The notes: generated from the letters alone by a model not told the origin. 64,000 nt of DNA from Effrenium voratum (GCA_963377175.1 CAUJNA010001846.1:619501-683500); one strand, 5' to 3'. Counted from the first letter of the stretch, positions 36,501-51,500 are shown. Numbers and translations: made by a program.

Positions 36501-39500
36501 TCCTCTCATGCCCACACGCACAACATCCCTAGCCCAGCCGGACCTCGAACCGCGGACACCAGACATTGGCCCAGGTTGCCAGGTTGGGGGGACTTGCCAC
36601 GCTGAACAAAATCCCATAACGCGTGGAACATACATGAGTCAGAAGCAAAACGATCATGAAAATGGTCGGTCCCCATGCTTCAAGACGTAAAGAGGCGGAC
36701 ATCCGCACCCATCTTTGGCAAGGGGATTATCCCTAACCTATATCTACCCACACCCGTTTTGAGGACATGGTGAAAGGAATGGGAGGTCTGAACTTGGGAC
36801 TTCTCAACTCTCAAGGGGCCGTCCTTTGAAGTGACAGCTTCAATTAACTTACCCCCAAGAATCACAGTTTAAAGCTGAAGCACCACCCCGCCCCCTTCAA
36901 AAGAAAACACACAAGCGGTAAACTTTAAGGAACCCCTAAACAATCGCCAAGCCTCGTGGTCAAACTGCCCTTCCACTGCCCGTAAAAAGCGCTCGCGCTG
37001 AGCTCCCGGCCAGCGCTTTGACCAGATCTCCAAAGCTCCGACCCACCCAACTGCTGGGGACGATGGTCTCGCGCGAAGACGGGGAACGCATGGAGCGAGC
37101 GTGGATGGATGCGAAATGCCAAGCACCGGTTGGAGTGGATGAAGCTCGGAATACCGGGTGCAGGAATTCGTACAACCGTAGGTGTCCATTTACTGGGTGA
37201 GTTTCCTTTGAGTAGGTGGTTCACTTCAGGATTCACAAGGTTTTCTTTCAGGTTCTCTTCCTTTTGGCGGGGTATGGGAGACACAAGGACCCCGGATGAA
37301 GCCTTAGGTCAGTTTGGCTGAAAGTACCTGCTTGTCGCGGATTCAAGAATCCAGGCCACTTGCCTAAGACGTTGGATTCTGGCAACCTGAAAATACAAAA
37401 TCTAAAATGCAGAACATTCGCCAGGTCGGCCAGGGCATTCTCCCAGGGCTGGGAGCGCCGGAAAAGGGAGCGGACGGTTGTCAGCGCCTCCATTTGGAGT
37501 TTGCAGAAGTCAGCTGGATGCGTTGCTCCCGTGCAGAGGGTACGGCCAAGGAAAGTCATTCTCGTGTGAGCAAAGTGTTCATAATTCTCTGGCCGCCTGA
37601 TATACTAGGTCCTCCAGTAGAGAGGTTAGAATAAGGGTACCCTTTTTCTGTAGTCTATTTTAGTGGGCCCCCCCCCAAAAAAAAAAAAACAAAAACAAGG
37701 TAACAGAGCACTACTGGGGGACCTAGTATATATATATATATAGTATATATAAATAGTACTGTCCCTACAAAGGAGCAGGTTTGCAGCGGAAATAGTAAAC
37801 TAGAAATTGTTGGGATGCCCCATTGGCAGACTCCCCGCTTGATTACAGCTACCCGGCATGTTCTAAAGGTTGCGAATCCGTGGACTATGCATCCCCCAAA
37901 TGCACGAAACGCAAACAAAGGTTTAGCGACACGCACCAAACGTCGAATCGCCACAGTGTGGGGCGCGTCAACACTGCAAGCGTTCTTCAAAGCGGAAGTC
38001 GGACTAGTCACGTTTAGTTTAAGGCTGGCAACGGCAATCGGCGCAAACATCAACTTGATCCAACGAGTCGTCCCCTACTTTCAAATTTTTATCCCACCTA
38101 CCATAGGACCCTCCCCCCGGCAAATTCCTTGGCCTCTTTGGCTCCCCCCAGCAAATTCCAGGGTGGGCGTTTTCGATGGTATAATCATCGAAAATCGTGT
38201 CGAAGGGTCAGAGACGGCCTGTTTTCCGCTCTGACCCTGAGGGACCCCCAAAATGAAAAACCACCCTGGAATTTGGGGGGAGCCAAAGAGGCCAAGGAAT
38301 TTGCCGGGGGGAGGGTCCTATGGTAGGTGGGGTAAAAATTTGATGCTTCCAGCCTCGGGCCGTCTGACCCCCCCGGTTACGATCTACGATAAAAACTAGT
38401 AGATCTATAACCGGGGGACCCCCAAAAAAGGAAAATCGTGGTTTTCATTTTTTGGGGGTCCCTCAGGGTCAGAGCGGAAGCGGTTTGGGGGGGGGGGGAA
38501 CTGGAGTCGCATTTTTGGGGTACGCAAAATGTGGGGTTTTTATACACAAAGTTATCAGCGTCCAAATTTTCTTTTGTTTTTTGAATAATTAAACACGAAT
38601 TATCCTTCCTAGGCTTCCTCTTTTGGATGTCTTAATTGAGTCAGGCGCAACCCCACCTACCATAGGACCCTCCCCCCGGCAAATTCCTTGGCCTCGTTGG
38701 CTCCTCCGCCAATTTGTTTTTCTCCAACCACAATTCGGGACACTGCTCCGCAGGAACTTTTTTTTCGTCCTCGCCAAAAAAAAGGCGGGTAGGGTCGGAG
38801 GAGGCTGAGGGGGGATGCTGTCACTTAGCGCCCAAAACGGGATGACACCACAACAGGAGTAAAGTCAGCCCATTCTCCGAGGGGCTTCGCAGCATGTGCT
38901 TCACTCGTCCGTTGCTTTTGTCGGATGATTTTGATTGTCACAACCCTCATCTTCCCCTCCAGCTTTGCAGCCCGCGCCTCGATTCCCAGTCTTCGTTTGT
39001 CGCAGGCTGAGTAAATTCTAATCGGCACATAGGCCCATCAGCTGCTGATATGTTCACTCGAAATGCGTCGGCAACTTGGTGCTTCAATGATCCCTTTCTC
39101 AAAATCGAATCTTTTGGAAAAGGGAGGTCTCAAAAAACGAATCGGACGCCATTTGGAATTTATTTAAAGCAAAACCAAAAGGAACCCACCTACGTAGATG
39201 GACAAAATCAATTTCGCACCACCAGTCAGAAACCCTGGTTTATGATTCAATTCCGCCTGTAAATACCCACCAACATTATGGTCTCAACCATGGCTTCATT
39301 TCGCGGCGCGATTTCCGGATTTCGCAACCATCCACAGGATGCCTGGTCTGTCTGTTTCTTAGGGGTTCCCCTTTGCTTGGTGGGTCTTTAAAGGGAACCC
39401 AACAGGAACACCGCGAAGAAAAGAGCGCTCCAGCACCTGAACATGTATAGGCCGGCGCCTGCCACAGCCGGGAGCTGTCAGTGCCCGCGGGCTTGGCGAT

Positions 39501-42500
39501 CGCCTGAAGGAACTCGATGCACGCGGGGAACCTGCGCTTTGGCGACTCGGCAAATGCGGCGGCGCCAGAGGCCGTGGGAAAAATCGCCATCTGACTTTTG
39601 GTCAGGTACTTTGCTGTGTTTGGTTCTGGGAGATCGGCCCGTACCACAGGCGACCTTTTGGAAAAATAGATGGCTTTCCCTGGTGAAATGGAATGAAACC
39701 CATCTGAACCAATCTGTTTGAATCCTAGCAACCCAAAAAGGACAGCTATGGCGGCGTCCCTCGGTTTCTCGTCTCGTACGTTTCTCGGGGGTCTCTTAGG
39801 TTTCTCCTGATTCGCCCTTGGGTTCGCTTGAGTTTCCTCATCTCATGGTGCCCTTTGAACATGGTGGACATGCCGCATGTGGCTCTTTTGGGAGTTGGTG
39901 CTCTTTGGAGGTCAGTCTCAAAACCAAACGACCTCAATCGAGGCAAGTCGGCCTCTCAAGCCCGTGAACCCTAATGGCTGGTTGCCACCTGCTCTCCCTG
40001 TGACACCATCATCCAAAAACGAAACTCATCAATCAAACGGGGACACGCCCATCAAAATCAACCAGGAGGCTTCTGCTGAATCCGCACTTAACCTTGGTGT
40101 CCGCCGGTAAAAACATGGCGTCGAAACCGATTTCCAGGTAAACTCATGAGAATAGAGACACACAATTCAAAACTTTGACGACTATTTCACGAGTCTACCC
40201 TTTTGCCATGAGAATAGGGTTCACAGATGACAGGTCTCACCACGAATTGCTTTTGGTGGTTTGGTCCGTCCCGACGGGCCAAGGATTGCTTGTGTGACCC
40301 CACCAAAAAGGGCATACTAAACAACATAGCGACTCAAGTTAAATCTAAAAAGGAAGCTCCAGCAATACGAAATCAAACTCAAATCCAACAATTCCAAAAG
40401 CAGTATCATCCAGGACTCAAGTAATACTGCCCAATACCAAAATGCAGGTTGCCCCCACTGCTCCGAAGTCAAGGCGTTTGCCCTTGCCCACCTGGCTGAA
40501 AAGGGTCAACAATCCAAGCCCTTCCAAGCACAAGTTAGATGGAAACTGCTCGCAAGCAGCTTGCGCGCTGCCAAGCTAGAGGCCCTAGGTTCTTACATAG
40601 ACGTAGCTCAGGCGATGTTGAAACCACCCCACAATTACACCTCCGATGGTCTTCTTCGCGAAACCATTTTGCCGGCCACGGCAAGCTGAATCGTGCATTG
40701 CCGAGCCATCGCAAGATTACAGTTGAGCGCCAAGCCTTGGGGCAATCCCTGAAAAAACCACCAACCGCCTTAAACTGCTGCCAGCGCTCCCCCCGTAACG
40801 GCCGCATTTCAGCAGCTCCACCTGTAGACGCGGCCGAAGAGGCCGCCGAAGAAGTCCAGAGTGAAGGCTTGCCCTGCCGCGAAGCTCTCATTGAGGATGA
40901 GGTGCTCCTTCCGCGGAACGGTGGACCCGGGTTGGGGGGGGGGGGGGCGGGTACCCCAACAACAAAGGCTTCACTCTACAAAATGCTGGGAAGAAAAGGG
41001 TATGTGACCATAATATATGTATCTTCCCTACAAAAGAGATATTTCTTTCAATACCCCGCTTTCCGTGGGCATTGTTCCTTCCCCCAAACATCCCAAATGG
41101 ACAAGGGAGTCACCCATGAATACGGAAAAGGGATTTCCCTTGTGATATCAGAGTGGGATTCCCATGAGCGTGGCTACTTGAGCCCAGCTTGAAGGGGAGG
41201 AAGCCTTTGCTTCTTCAATACTCGCAAAAGTGGCAAGCAAAAACATGAAATACTGCGGCAAGGCCCGGCAAGGCCTTGACATACAGAAATATAGGCATAG
41301 CATTGTGGTACTCATGTTTGTCACCTGTGCAATGCGAAATGTTTTGCTCCGTCTCAGTTTCCTGGCCCACCCGCTCCCTGCCCATGGAGGTATGTTTCGA
41401 GACTGATCATGCAAACAACGACGCGGCATGCAATTTGAAGACACCTCTATCGGCATCCTGGGAAATTCAGCAAATATGTTTCCACGGGTGTGACTGTTGG
41501 CAACACATGCGTGACAACCACAAAGCGTGCGTAATTTCCCAAAAGGATGCGCGTGAGTTGTTGGCACAGCCTCTCACCTTTGGGCAGTGCACAGGCCATA
41601 TCCACTTCTCCCAAGCCGCTCGAGGCTTGACCCATCTCTTGTGAAGCCTTTAACCAAAGGAGTACATGGCTCCCTGCATAGGAAAAAACGGCCTCACTAA
41701 GAATGATGGCTACAGTACCTCACGGACAGGTCAGTTCTGAGGTCCATAGAAATCATCACACAACGAGTAGAACACCTGCCCATATTAGGACATTCATCTG
41801 AATTTAAGCATGTTTGGTAAACATTAGAACGTGGGAGATTTATGACAGGGCTCCAACCAGTAAAATTCGCATCCAATGGGGGTGTGTCTCCAAATGGCGG
41901 AAAGGATGGTGTTCCTAGGTTCTAGCGATTAAAGTTCATAGCCTCGATGTCATCTCCAGATGGTGCACGTGAAAGCTGGCCGGACTGTGACAAGAATGCC
42001 TGAACAAACATAGATGACATGGCAAACGGGTTCAAGTCTCCACGTGCTGTAAGAGACCTCATAAGTTGTCTTTGCCCAGTTGATGGAATACGGGGCCAAT
42101 GGGGGAGTCCCTGCCACATTTGCCCGCAAGCTTCAGCATGCCAGTTCCTACACAAACTCGCCATTGTCCATTGAGTCCCGCCTTAGGAAGCCTGTGGGCT
42201 TGTGAATGGGCTCCAAAGCCTCCACTTGAGCAACACAATAACTTCATTCGCCAGACACCAATGCACCAAAATCTGCTACCCCAAACCTCTGTTCAAGGAA
42301 CCAGTCTAGAAAACGGGCAAAAAGTGTATAACACACACACACACACACCAGCACAGCGCAGCGCAGCGCAGCGCAGCGCAGCACAGCACAGCACAGCACA
42401 GCACAGCACACACACACACAACACCCACACACGCGCACACACACACACACACACACATTGCCTTGAAAAGAACAAGCAAACCCCATGAGCAGCGCAAAAA

Positions 42501-45500
42501 ACGCGTTGTCCGGTGCTGCCAACACGCTGAAAGCTTTATGTCAGCCTTAAATGCCCTTCCTATAGCACGGAAACGAACCATTGAACCAATCGTCGGAAGT
42601 CGCCTTGTCGGTGCCCTGATTGCTGCTGATGTCCCGCAACTCCTGCGAGGACATATGGACTCAAAGCGAGTCCACTCAAACGCAAAGGCTTGGGAATGAG
42701 TGAATGAACCGAGAGATTCCCTTAAAGGAAACAACCAGTGGATGATTTATAATGGGCATTCCAACTCATTCCCTACTGAGCACCAGCAACAACACCAAGG
42801 CAAACATAAAGGGTACGTTGAGGAACCAAGGTGGAGACGCCCAGCCTGCTATGGGAAACTCAAAGGGTCTTGTTTGGAGGAAAAAGGTTTTCCAGCTCCA
42901 TATGTGTTCCACCCAAGTATGAAATTGATTTGATTGGACTGTAAACCAGGGTGCCACAAGCCCTTTTCCTCGCTGCTCTGTCTTGAACCCTGCGGATTGA
43001 GATTCAGATGCCGACCGGGGATCAGTTCAAGCAGCCCAATTGGTTCCAACAGTTGTCGCTGCCAATCCTCTCTTGCATTGTCAAGGTGCGTCCTGGGTAG
43101 TAGCAACGCCTCTCTTCCCTCCCCACGAACATGCAACCTGACAGCGAGCGTTGCTAAAACCCTCACCTGCCTTCCAGATCTCTGGTTCAGAATCTAAAAC
43201 CCGAGCGAACGGCTTTTGCCCGACTCGCACCGCTCTCCAGAAGGCTCAATTGACCCAACAATCTAGGGGTTGATTCCCCATTCCGTTCAACCATCGTTCT
43301 TTTCGAAAACCAGCCATTTTCCCTGGGTTTCTGGAGGTTTTCTAGAAAGAAGGATACCTGGAAAGAATGGGGAAGGTAGCCCTAGAAAAACGGATCGTAG
43401 GATCCCACGCAAGGTGGGAGCACTGGTCATTGAATGTGGATGGTCGCCCATGGGCTTTGGCATCCAGCACGACCTCAGCAACCCCATTCAGCAACCACCC
43501 TTCCATCCAATCTAGATCTGCACATTTTACCATATGTCCAAATCCAGAAATCAGGAATCACCAAGTAAAGTGAATCTGTTTTCTCTTTACTCCGGCTTTC
43601 GCTCGGTTTAGCCCCAAACTCGATGAAACCGCACGCCACAAATCTGGGTGAATTATGTTTATTAAAAAAACAAAAACAAAAAATCACCAGCCTGAAACAA
43701 GGTGGTTTGCGGGCTATTCTCCACATAAACCACCATTTGGGGTGAATTCGGTCGTGTGTCGCTATAATTCACCCAGATACATTCTCAGATCTAGATCCCT
43801 CCGTCTCCTTGAGCTTGGGGTCGCTGCTATCCGGGCCGTCGCCCTCAAGAGCCTGCAGGTCCATGATCTGCTTGTGGCTCTCGCTGTGAGACAAGTTGTT
43901 GCCAAAGACCGCTCGAATCGTCCTGGCCAAGACAGGCAATCCGGCGGCATGCGCTTTTATGTGTATATATATATATGGTTGTTCCTCTGTTTCTCCTTCT
44001 CACCTTGTTCTCGATGAACAAAAAAGGCGAGCTCCTCATACTGCAACAGGCACCATGCAATCGCTGAAGATAAGATGCCACGAAAGCTGTGACGGGAACG
44101 TTCATTCCCTGGTCTCAGGCACAGCCCCACCCACCCACCCATCCCCCCTCCAACATCCAGCATCAGCGTGCAGACTCACTGGCAAATCGATAGAAGGCGC
44201 ACCGGCTCTAAGGAGCCGTGTGCCACGCTTGCATGGGGGCGGAACCAAATCTCACGAAAAATCTGGGGGCGCCAGCGGAACAAGGCAAGTGGTTGCCCTT
44301 GCAGGGCTAGTGGAGAGAGTGACACCTTCCAAGCGTTGGCTCCAAAAGTTTGGTGGCGCTGGCTCTGCAGCGGCCAGCTTCTTAGGTCCTTTCCATTTTA
44401 TTTCGGAAGAGGTTGCCAGCCGGGGCGGGTTGTAACCCAACCAGTCAGAAGGCGTAAAGTGACATGAAACCATCGCCATCCCCTCCCAAAGTCCGAAGAC
44501 TGCCACTTTCTTTATGGGGAACGAGTCCGCTTGCCAAGCTGGAAGTTACACACGCCAAGTCCCCGCACACTGAAACCCACCAGTTGCAACCAGTCGCCCG
44601 AACAGTAGACTGGAGATCATCGAAACCAAACTGAAACCAGCCATGGGGAATCCATCGCTTCAAAAAGCGACCCGAAGAAGGACACCCATGCCTGGACCTG
44701 TTCTCAGAACCCAACCTTTCCTGGGGTTGGGGTGGGAGTGGGGCATGTTGCGTTCAAACCCCCAACTTCGCTTCGCTCCTGTCGATGCGAGTCATCAGGA
44801 ACACCTAAGCTCAGGGCTTTCACAGGGCGAAGTGCAGTGACCGGACTCCTCCAAAACTCAACTGTGTCTCGTTGCTAAACTTGCCAAGAAAGATCGCAAA
44901 AATGTTGTGGGTCGTGGAAAAAGCTGAGCCGGACTCGCCCACAACCCCCTGACGTTTGATTCTGTGGGGCAACAACTTACGAAACCAAGTAACAGAATCG
45001 GCTAGCGACAGTGGCTTGCAAAGGATAGGTTCCTTTATCAATGGTCACCTGGTCATGTCTGAATTGGCAAAGGGCCCTTGCAGTGGCACCTTCGCGTACC
45101 AACATGGCGATTATGACAAACCGATAGAGAGGCACCTCAAAAGTGACCAGTGGAAGCCCCCCCCCAATAATGGTCTCACCCAATCACAAAATACAAACGG
45201 TCGATAGGGGTTACCGACGCCCTTCTGCACCGGGCGCCCTTGTCAATGAGTGGGGAATGGACGGAGGAACAAGGTACCCGAGACTTCACGAACTCAATGG
45301 AATGATGCCACCCCCAAAAGGGAAAAAAGTGCAAGCCATAAACACCCCTTTGAACCATCAAACCCTCTCAAACCTTCAATCCGGATAATCAATTTGACCT
45401 GGGTGTCTCAATGATACCCCTCAAAAACTATGTCCGCTTCCCAACAAAACATGGGACCAATTCCTCTGGCTCGTGCGGCATGTATCTTTGGTAGGGAAAT

Positions 45501-48500
45501 TCGTATGTCTCTCCCAAATGGGCCACAGACTACGAGATACGTTCACCGAACCTGATTGGGGCATCTTTTTGAGGGCACCCTGTTGGGGTGAACAGAAAGC
45601 CAACGGGAAACCAGGACTCGAGGACCCCTCACTTGTCTTGTGTGTTCTGTTCCTCCCAAGATCAATCTGACGGATACTGTTGACCTCGGATTCATTTAGA
45701 CCGACTAGTCAGGGGCCCGGGGGGGGTTCCTCTGGGAAACGATCGAAAACCCCTGACTCGAGGGGTCCGATGTCGTCCGGAATGAAGCTACCCTCCTCCA
45801 GGCTAACACAGAACCCCTTTGGAAGACTTGGTCATTGAGGCCAATTGGGGGAGGTTACGGCGGCTCAGTCTGAGGGAGTGTTACTAGGTCCTCCAGTAGA
45901 GAGGTTAGAATAAGGGTACCAACTTTTTCCTGTAGTCTATTTTAGTAGGGGAACCCTCCCCCAAAAAAGAAAAAAGGGCAAAAGGGCACTACTGGGGGAC
46001 CTAGAAGATCGTTTCGAGCGTGTCTCGCCCAGGCGCTGACTGGGTGAAACCAAACTCATAGAGCCGTAGCTGCCGCCGCCGCTTCTCCGCAGCCCCGAAG
46101 TGCTTTTCCGCGTCCGTGAGCAAGGCCTGGGGGGGGGGAGGAGATGGGTGGCTCGTGTTGGATTCGGACCCCCCAAAATGCCCCTTTAGAACCAACCAAA
46201 ACAGGAAAACAAGGGTACCCACAGATCCAATGGTTTTGCTGTTCAGATGGGACAAGTTGGACCCTACCATCCCTTGCTGGTGGTTTCCCAGGGGACCAAA
46301 GCCTGGGTTCAGCCCCACATTCCCTGCGGAGCACCAACAAACAAATGGGAAAACGCTGTTCCTGTTGGTTTCCCTAAAGACAAACAAAGCAAGGGGTACC
46401 ACCAAAAAAGACACCCGTATGAGTGTTTCTCAAAGTGGACCCCTGGTATCTAAAGGGAAATCAAATTAAATGGAAACGCATCAAATGTTTAGGCGTTCGA
46501 GAAACCCGCGCATGTATTTCCCTTCCCCTAGCAAAGGATGCGACAAGTGCTGTGAACCGAAACCCAGCAACATCCAGTGGATGGAATGCTAGAAGAACAG
46601 TGCTGTATCTGAGCTGGTCAACCAGCTGCTAAAAATTGAGAAATTTCAGTGGGTTGAATGGACACCTCCACTAAACCAACCCAAAGTCTGCATGGACAAA
46701 GGTTTCAAAGGGTCGCACCAAAGGACACCAAGTAAAAACAACAAATGACTACGAATCCGAATGTTTCCAGCATGAGAGCATTGCGTAAAAGTACTGGGGG
46801 TATGCCAGAAACCAAAGGGTATACAGAAAGTGCTCCAACAATTCTTCACTGCCCAAACGGATGTCATGATATCCTATACATATTGTGTTTTGGGCGTAAA
46901 GAATGTCTGAATTGCCCATAACTTAGTGGCCAGAATAACTTAGTGGCCAGAATAAATCTGAAGGGAGGTGGCATCCGCAAAATCCAGGGGTAAGAACGTG
47001 TGCATGCCAACAAAGCAACGGACCTTATTGCCTTTTCAGCTTTCACACCTTGGACTCTGTCGAGATGTCAAGCTGGATGATCAAGTTGTCCACTCTAAGG
47101 CAACAAATATTGATAAGCAACTTGCCACGGAACTGCAACCCGGGCAAAGAGATCGACAATGCGGGAGTGCCCAAAAGCGCTGGTTTACATTGTGTGTCCA
47201 TTTAAACCAATCTTTGCAAAGGTACCCTCATAGCAAAGTACCCTTCTCAAAAGACACACACACACACAAGCACGCGTCCAACGAGGGGAGTCAACCTTAA
47301 ACGAAAACAACCAGATTCAAATCGTTGTACCCCAAATCCTGAATGTCTATGTGGGTGTGACTTTTTGGAGGGTGGAAAATTTGGGGGAAAACAAAAGGAC
47401 GCCACCCTTGTGGGGGACAGCCACCCGCCGGGCTTTGCCTGCTCCATGGACCCGCACAGTGCCACGCTGTCGGCGTCCCCCAGCCCAGCGTCCAGATTCA
47501 GCCCGCTGTCCAGCACCTCGGGGGGGGGGGGGGGGCCGGTTTGGGCGGGGTCAGGGCCGTTGAGAGAGAAACGCCCACATGCACAAATCGGAATGGGAAG
47601 TGTTTAATTACATTGGGCACGTGGCAACTTTTTGCTTGGACGTTGTCCACCACTTTGGAGCTTCGCCTTGTGCCGAAACCATGGCCACTTGAAGGTGGCA
47701 CGGCTTTCCAACTTCTTGTCTCACAAAGTCCGGGCGTCTTAAGCGCCCGCTGGCCAACCCCGCCCACGCAAATAAAAAGCTCCGGCGAGATCCAAATGAC
47801 TCGAGATCGAGAAATCTGCCTCCGATTTGAACATATTCGAGTCACAGTCAAACCCATAATCCTAACTGGACTTGCGGTTGACGGGCATACTAAGATTGTG
47901 GCAAGAAGCCAAATTTGGGGCCAACCCTTGATTCATGTTACAACTCCTGAGCTCCCCGAAATTGCCCAGCCTTCCTTCAGTGCCTTTCGCCGGATGTACC
48001 ACCGAGCTTCATCCAAATCCACGCATTCAAACCAGTTTGGGAGCCAGAAATAAAAGGTGATCACAAGGTTTGGGACTAAACATGGACCAGGGGGAAACTC
48101 TACGAGGTCCAAAGGTCCAACTCGCTTCGGGCAACTGTCGCGCTTCCGCCGGAGCAGCCCCCCCGGGCGCCTTGCGACCCATAGTGATGATGCTGGTTGC
48201 CTGCCTACGCCAAGGAAGCCATACCGTGGATGGACGACATCCGTTCGCACCTCTTGGAAGCCGTGGCTGAAACCCGTGTTTGGTAGTATTTGGGGGGGAG
48301 TCATCCGAATCCAGGATTTCTTAGGTGGTGCAGGATTTCATCCACAGTATGGCCACCAACCCCAGCACGGCTCCGAACATTCGAACATCTCGTGATCGGG
48401 TGGGTCAAACAGCGGACCCCCAAAATGGATGGCATCCCTTTTTGGTCCTTCGCCGAGAGGGCACCAACTTGCGCGGTTTCCTTAGACTTGTCTTTGGAGG

Positions 48501-51500
48501 ACATCGAGAGATTGCTGGCCTTCCATTTGCTTTTTCGCCCCCTGGAAAAAATGGGAGCATCAGTCCAGTAGTGATCAAGTCCTTTCAAACCAACCTTCCA
48601 CATTCCTTCTCAGCACATGGAAGCGGCTGAGTGGATGGGCCAAAAAAAGACGAAACTTTGTGTGTGCCACCAAACTGGTCAACCCCAAAAAGTGCCTAAG
48701 GTCCGAAAAGGTACTCGGGAAGGCGAGCTGAACCCTTTTGGGGTGGCCGATGGATACCCACGATTCTCGCCTGGCGCCAGCGCCTAAGAGGTTGCGGATA
48801 TTGAGGGTGTCCCCCGTCACGAAGCATGTGTGCATGGTCTCCCACCTCCTCCCAGGTTCGCGCCATTGAAACAGCCCGCTGAGTCCAGTTTCTTCACTGA
48901 ACGAAAAAGAACAGAAACAAACATGCAAAAAGACTCCGAGTGCTTTTGCCTTCCCTTTTGTTGAAAAAAATTGGCATTCGGGTCCAGTTTCAAACATCCT
49001 CCGCCTCGAGGAACCATCTACCACTTCAATCAGGGCTCACTGGATTTCCCCTTGTACTGGTGGGTTCCAGCAAAATTGCCACTTTTTGGAGGTCCAAAAA
49101 AGGGAAATGGGCGCACTGCTGATCTTAGGAACAACTCCAAACATGTTTCAATTAACACCTGGAAAATCGGCCGGCTCGGTGACACGCGGCCAAATAAAAC
49201 TGGGGCTGCGCCAGCTAGTGGGGGGGAGTCTTTATTGAGGGTATCCCTTTGGGCTTTCTTTAAGAAGCCAAAGGGGATAACCAGCAAACCAGTGAGGAAC
49301 CCAACCAAACACTACATGTTGATGCCACCACATTCATCTTGCATTAAGCCAAGCAATGGGCCGATGGTGCCAGCGTCTTGAGAAGCACAAGGCTTTAGAT
49401 GGGACGAATTTCGGTTTCTTGATGCACATTGTCTCTCCGGGTCATGATACCTATCTGCCTTGTTGGTTTGATAGGCAGGGAACGAGAAATGGAATGACCT
49501 ATGGTGTCCTTTAAGGGAATCCCATTCCAGTTCATTCCCAACACCCAGAAGGTCATTCCCTACTGCGCACCAGCAAGTTATGTTTTGCTGCAGGGTCAGC
49601 TAAAAAGCAAATCCATTGCCCATAGCTTGTAACTGACTAGTTGAGATCACCCACCCGATGTGTTCGTGCCATGGCAGACTCTACATGTGGGGCATGGACC
49701 TCAATACAAATACTTCTTGTTTCCCCTAGTGAAATTGAGCTTTGGTGTGCAACCCCAGCTCCCACTTTGTTGAGTGTAAGCTATGTCAGTCGATATACCA
49801 CTTTGGGATAGATGATGGTGAACATCAACTGTTGCTTCATGCCTTCTCATCGGCCTGGGTTCCCTTGCTGGAAGCTTCAAATCACTTCTGTCTCGTGGCC
49901 GCGAAAGGGCCCCTGTCCAGCTTGTGACCTTGTGCCAGTCCTCCAACCTTCCGCTTTTTGCACGCTGAACGGTTGATTGCAGTTGCCCTTTAGCGAATTT
50001 GGGGAGAACAAACCCGTGCCAAAAGGGTTTGTTCACAAAGAGGGTCGCGGGAGCCGAATAAAGTATAGGGGTCTGCCTTCTTTGCGGGTACCCTTTGTGT
50101 GGGTGCTTTAAAGTGAAACCACAAACCCACAATTTTCGGGGGGAACCGACCTCAAGAAAGACCGACCAATATAAACCTTGTTCATTCTGGGCACCAAAGC
50201 CCAGCCCTTCCCGGGTTTCTGCCGCTCCTCAGAAGCTGCGCCGGAGCCGCCTCATTGCTGAGGAGCACAATGGGCCGCGCTGGTAGCGAAGGGTCACGGA
50301 AGAAGCTGAGGAAGCAATCCACCTCCTCCCAGACGGCCTAGGCAAAAGCCATCATTGTTCAATATTCCGTGGGTAGCTTTTCCCATTCCGTGGGGGAATT
50401 TCAGAATATCATTGTTTTAGTGGCGTTCCCCCATGGGTCATCCCATGTCAAGGACCTTTTGATCAAACCCGCAATCCCTGCCTGAGAAACGGGGTGAAAT
50501 CCAGGATCATGTGTACTTTCCCCATTCTTTACAAGCATTCCAAAGAGCCAAGCTCGGAAAACCGCGCGGTCGCTAGAAGCCGCCGGCTTCCGCAGCGCAA
50601 TTAAACAACGAGATTTGGACGAAGCCTCCAACAGAAGTAGTCTTGGTGGGCTTTGGAGAATCCACTGTGCCTGAAGTTCGCGCTCTGAACTCACAAACGG
50701 CGGCCTGTCGCTGGCCCAGCACCACCAGAAGGGTCAAGTCTTCCTTCTCCCTGGGCGGACGAACTGTTCAGATGCTCTGGGATACTGGTTGCCGCGTGAT
50801 TGAACTTTTCTCAGTGTGTGAGTGACAATGCGTCAATGCTTGGGGGGTAGGCCACACAAAAACCTACAAATATAACTCAAATCTCAAAAACAGGAAAAAC
50901 AACATTGTTTCCAAGAAGAATCGACAGGGTGTGCCTGACCGTGACATGCCCTTGAAGTGTGTGCATGTGCGTTTTGGACAATCAGAGCTTCTGCACTTTC
51001 CCTTCTAAAATAGACATCACCCAAAAACCTCGAGTTTTCGAGAACAAGAACCAAGTTGCCAGAGAACAGGTTCGAGGGCAGGGTTGTGGCAGGTCGCGAT
51101 TGGCTGATTGCCCAGAAGAACCACATACCTTTGCACCTTGCTAGATGAAGACACCTAACAGCTGGAACAACAACGGCGCCACTCCCATCATAAGCAAGCT
51201 CATGCAAATTGCGAACCTTGCAGGCTTTGGTTTGCGGCTGACGGTTTCTCTTTCATTCAGGGTGATTATTGACTTATCATAATTTAGCTGGAAATCATGC
51301 AAGCAGGCACCCGCCAAAGGGGATCTCAAAACTCCAAACTGTCGCACAACTTGTCATTGTCTCGTTCTTCTTCCTTTCACAATGTCCCCCCCAACAACCA
51401 AAAAAAGAAACGTCTCAAACAACCCAGGCATGTTTCCACACCCCCAGTGTCTTGTCTGTGCTTTCTTCGGTTTTCCCACGAGCGGTGCCCCGGTCCCGTT

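Noticed and set aside
46002..46126. Reading the ALLTDAE exon through to a TAG stop as a C-terminus
   Set aside because: The extra residues end at the border of a family A repeat, and an internal GC donor at 46065 joins in phase to a better supported exon.
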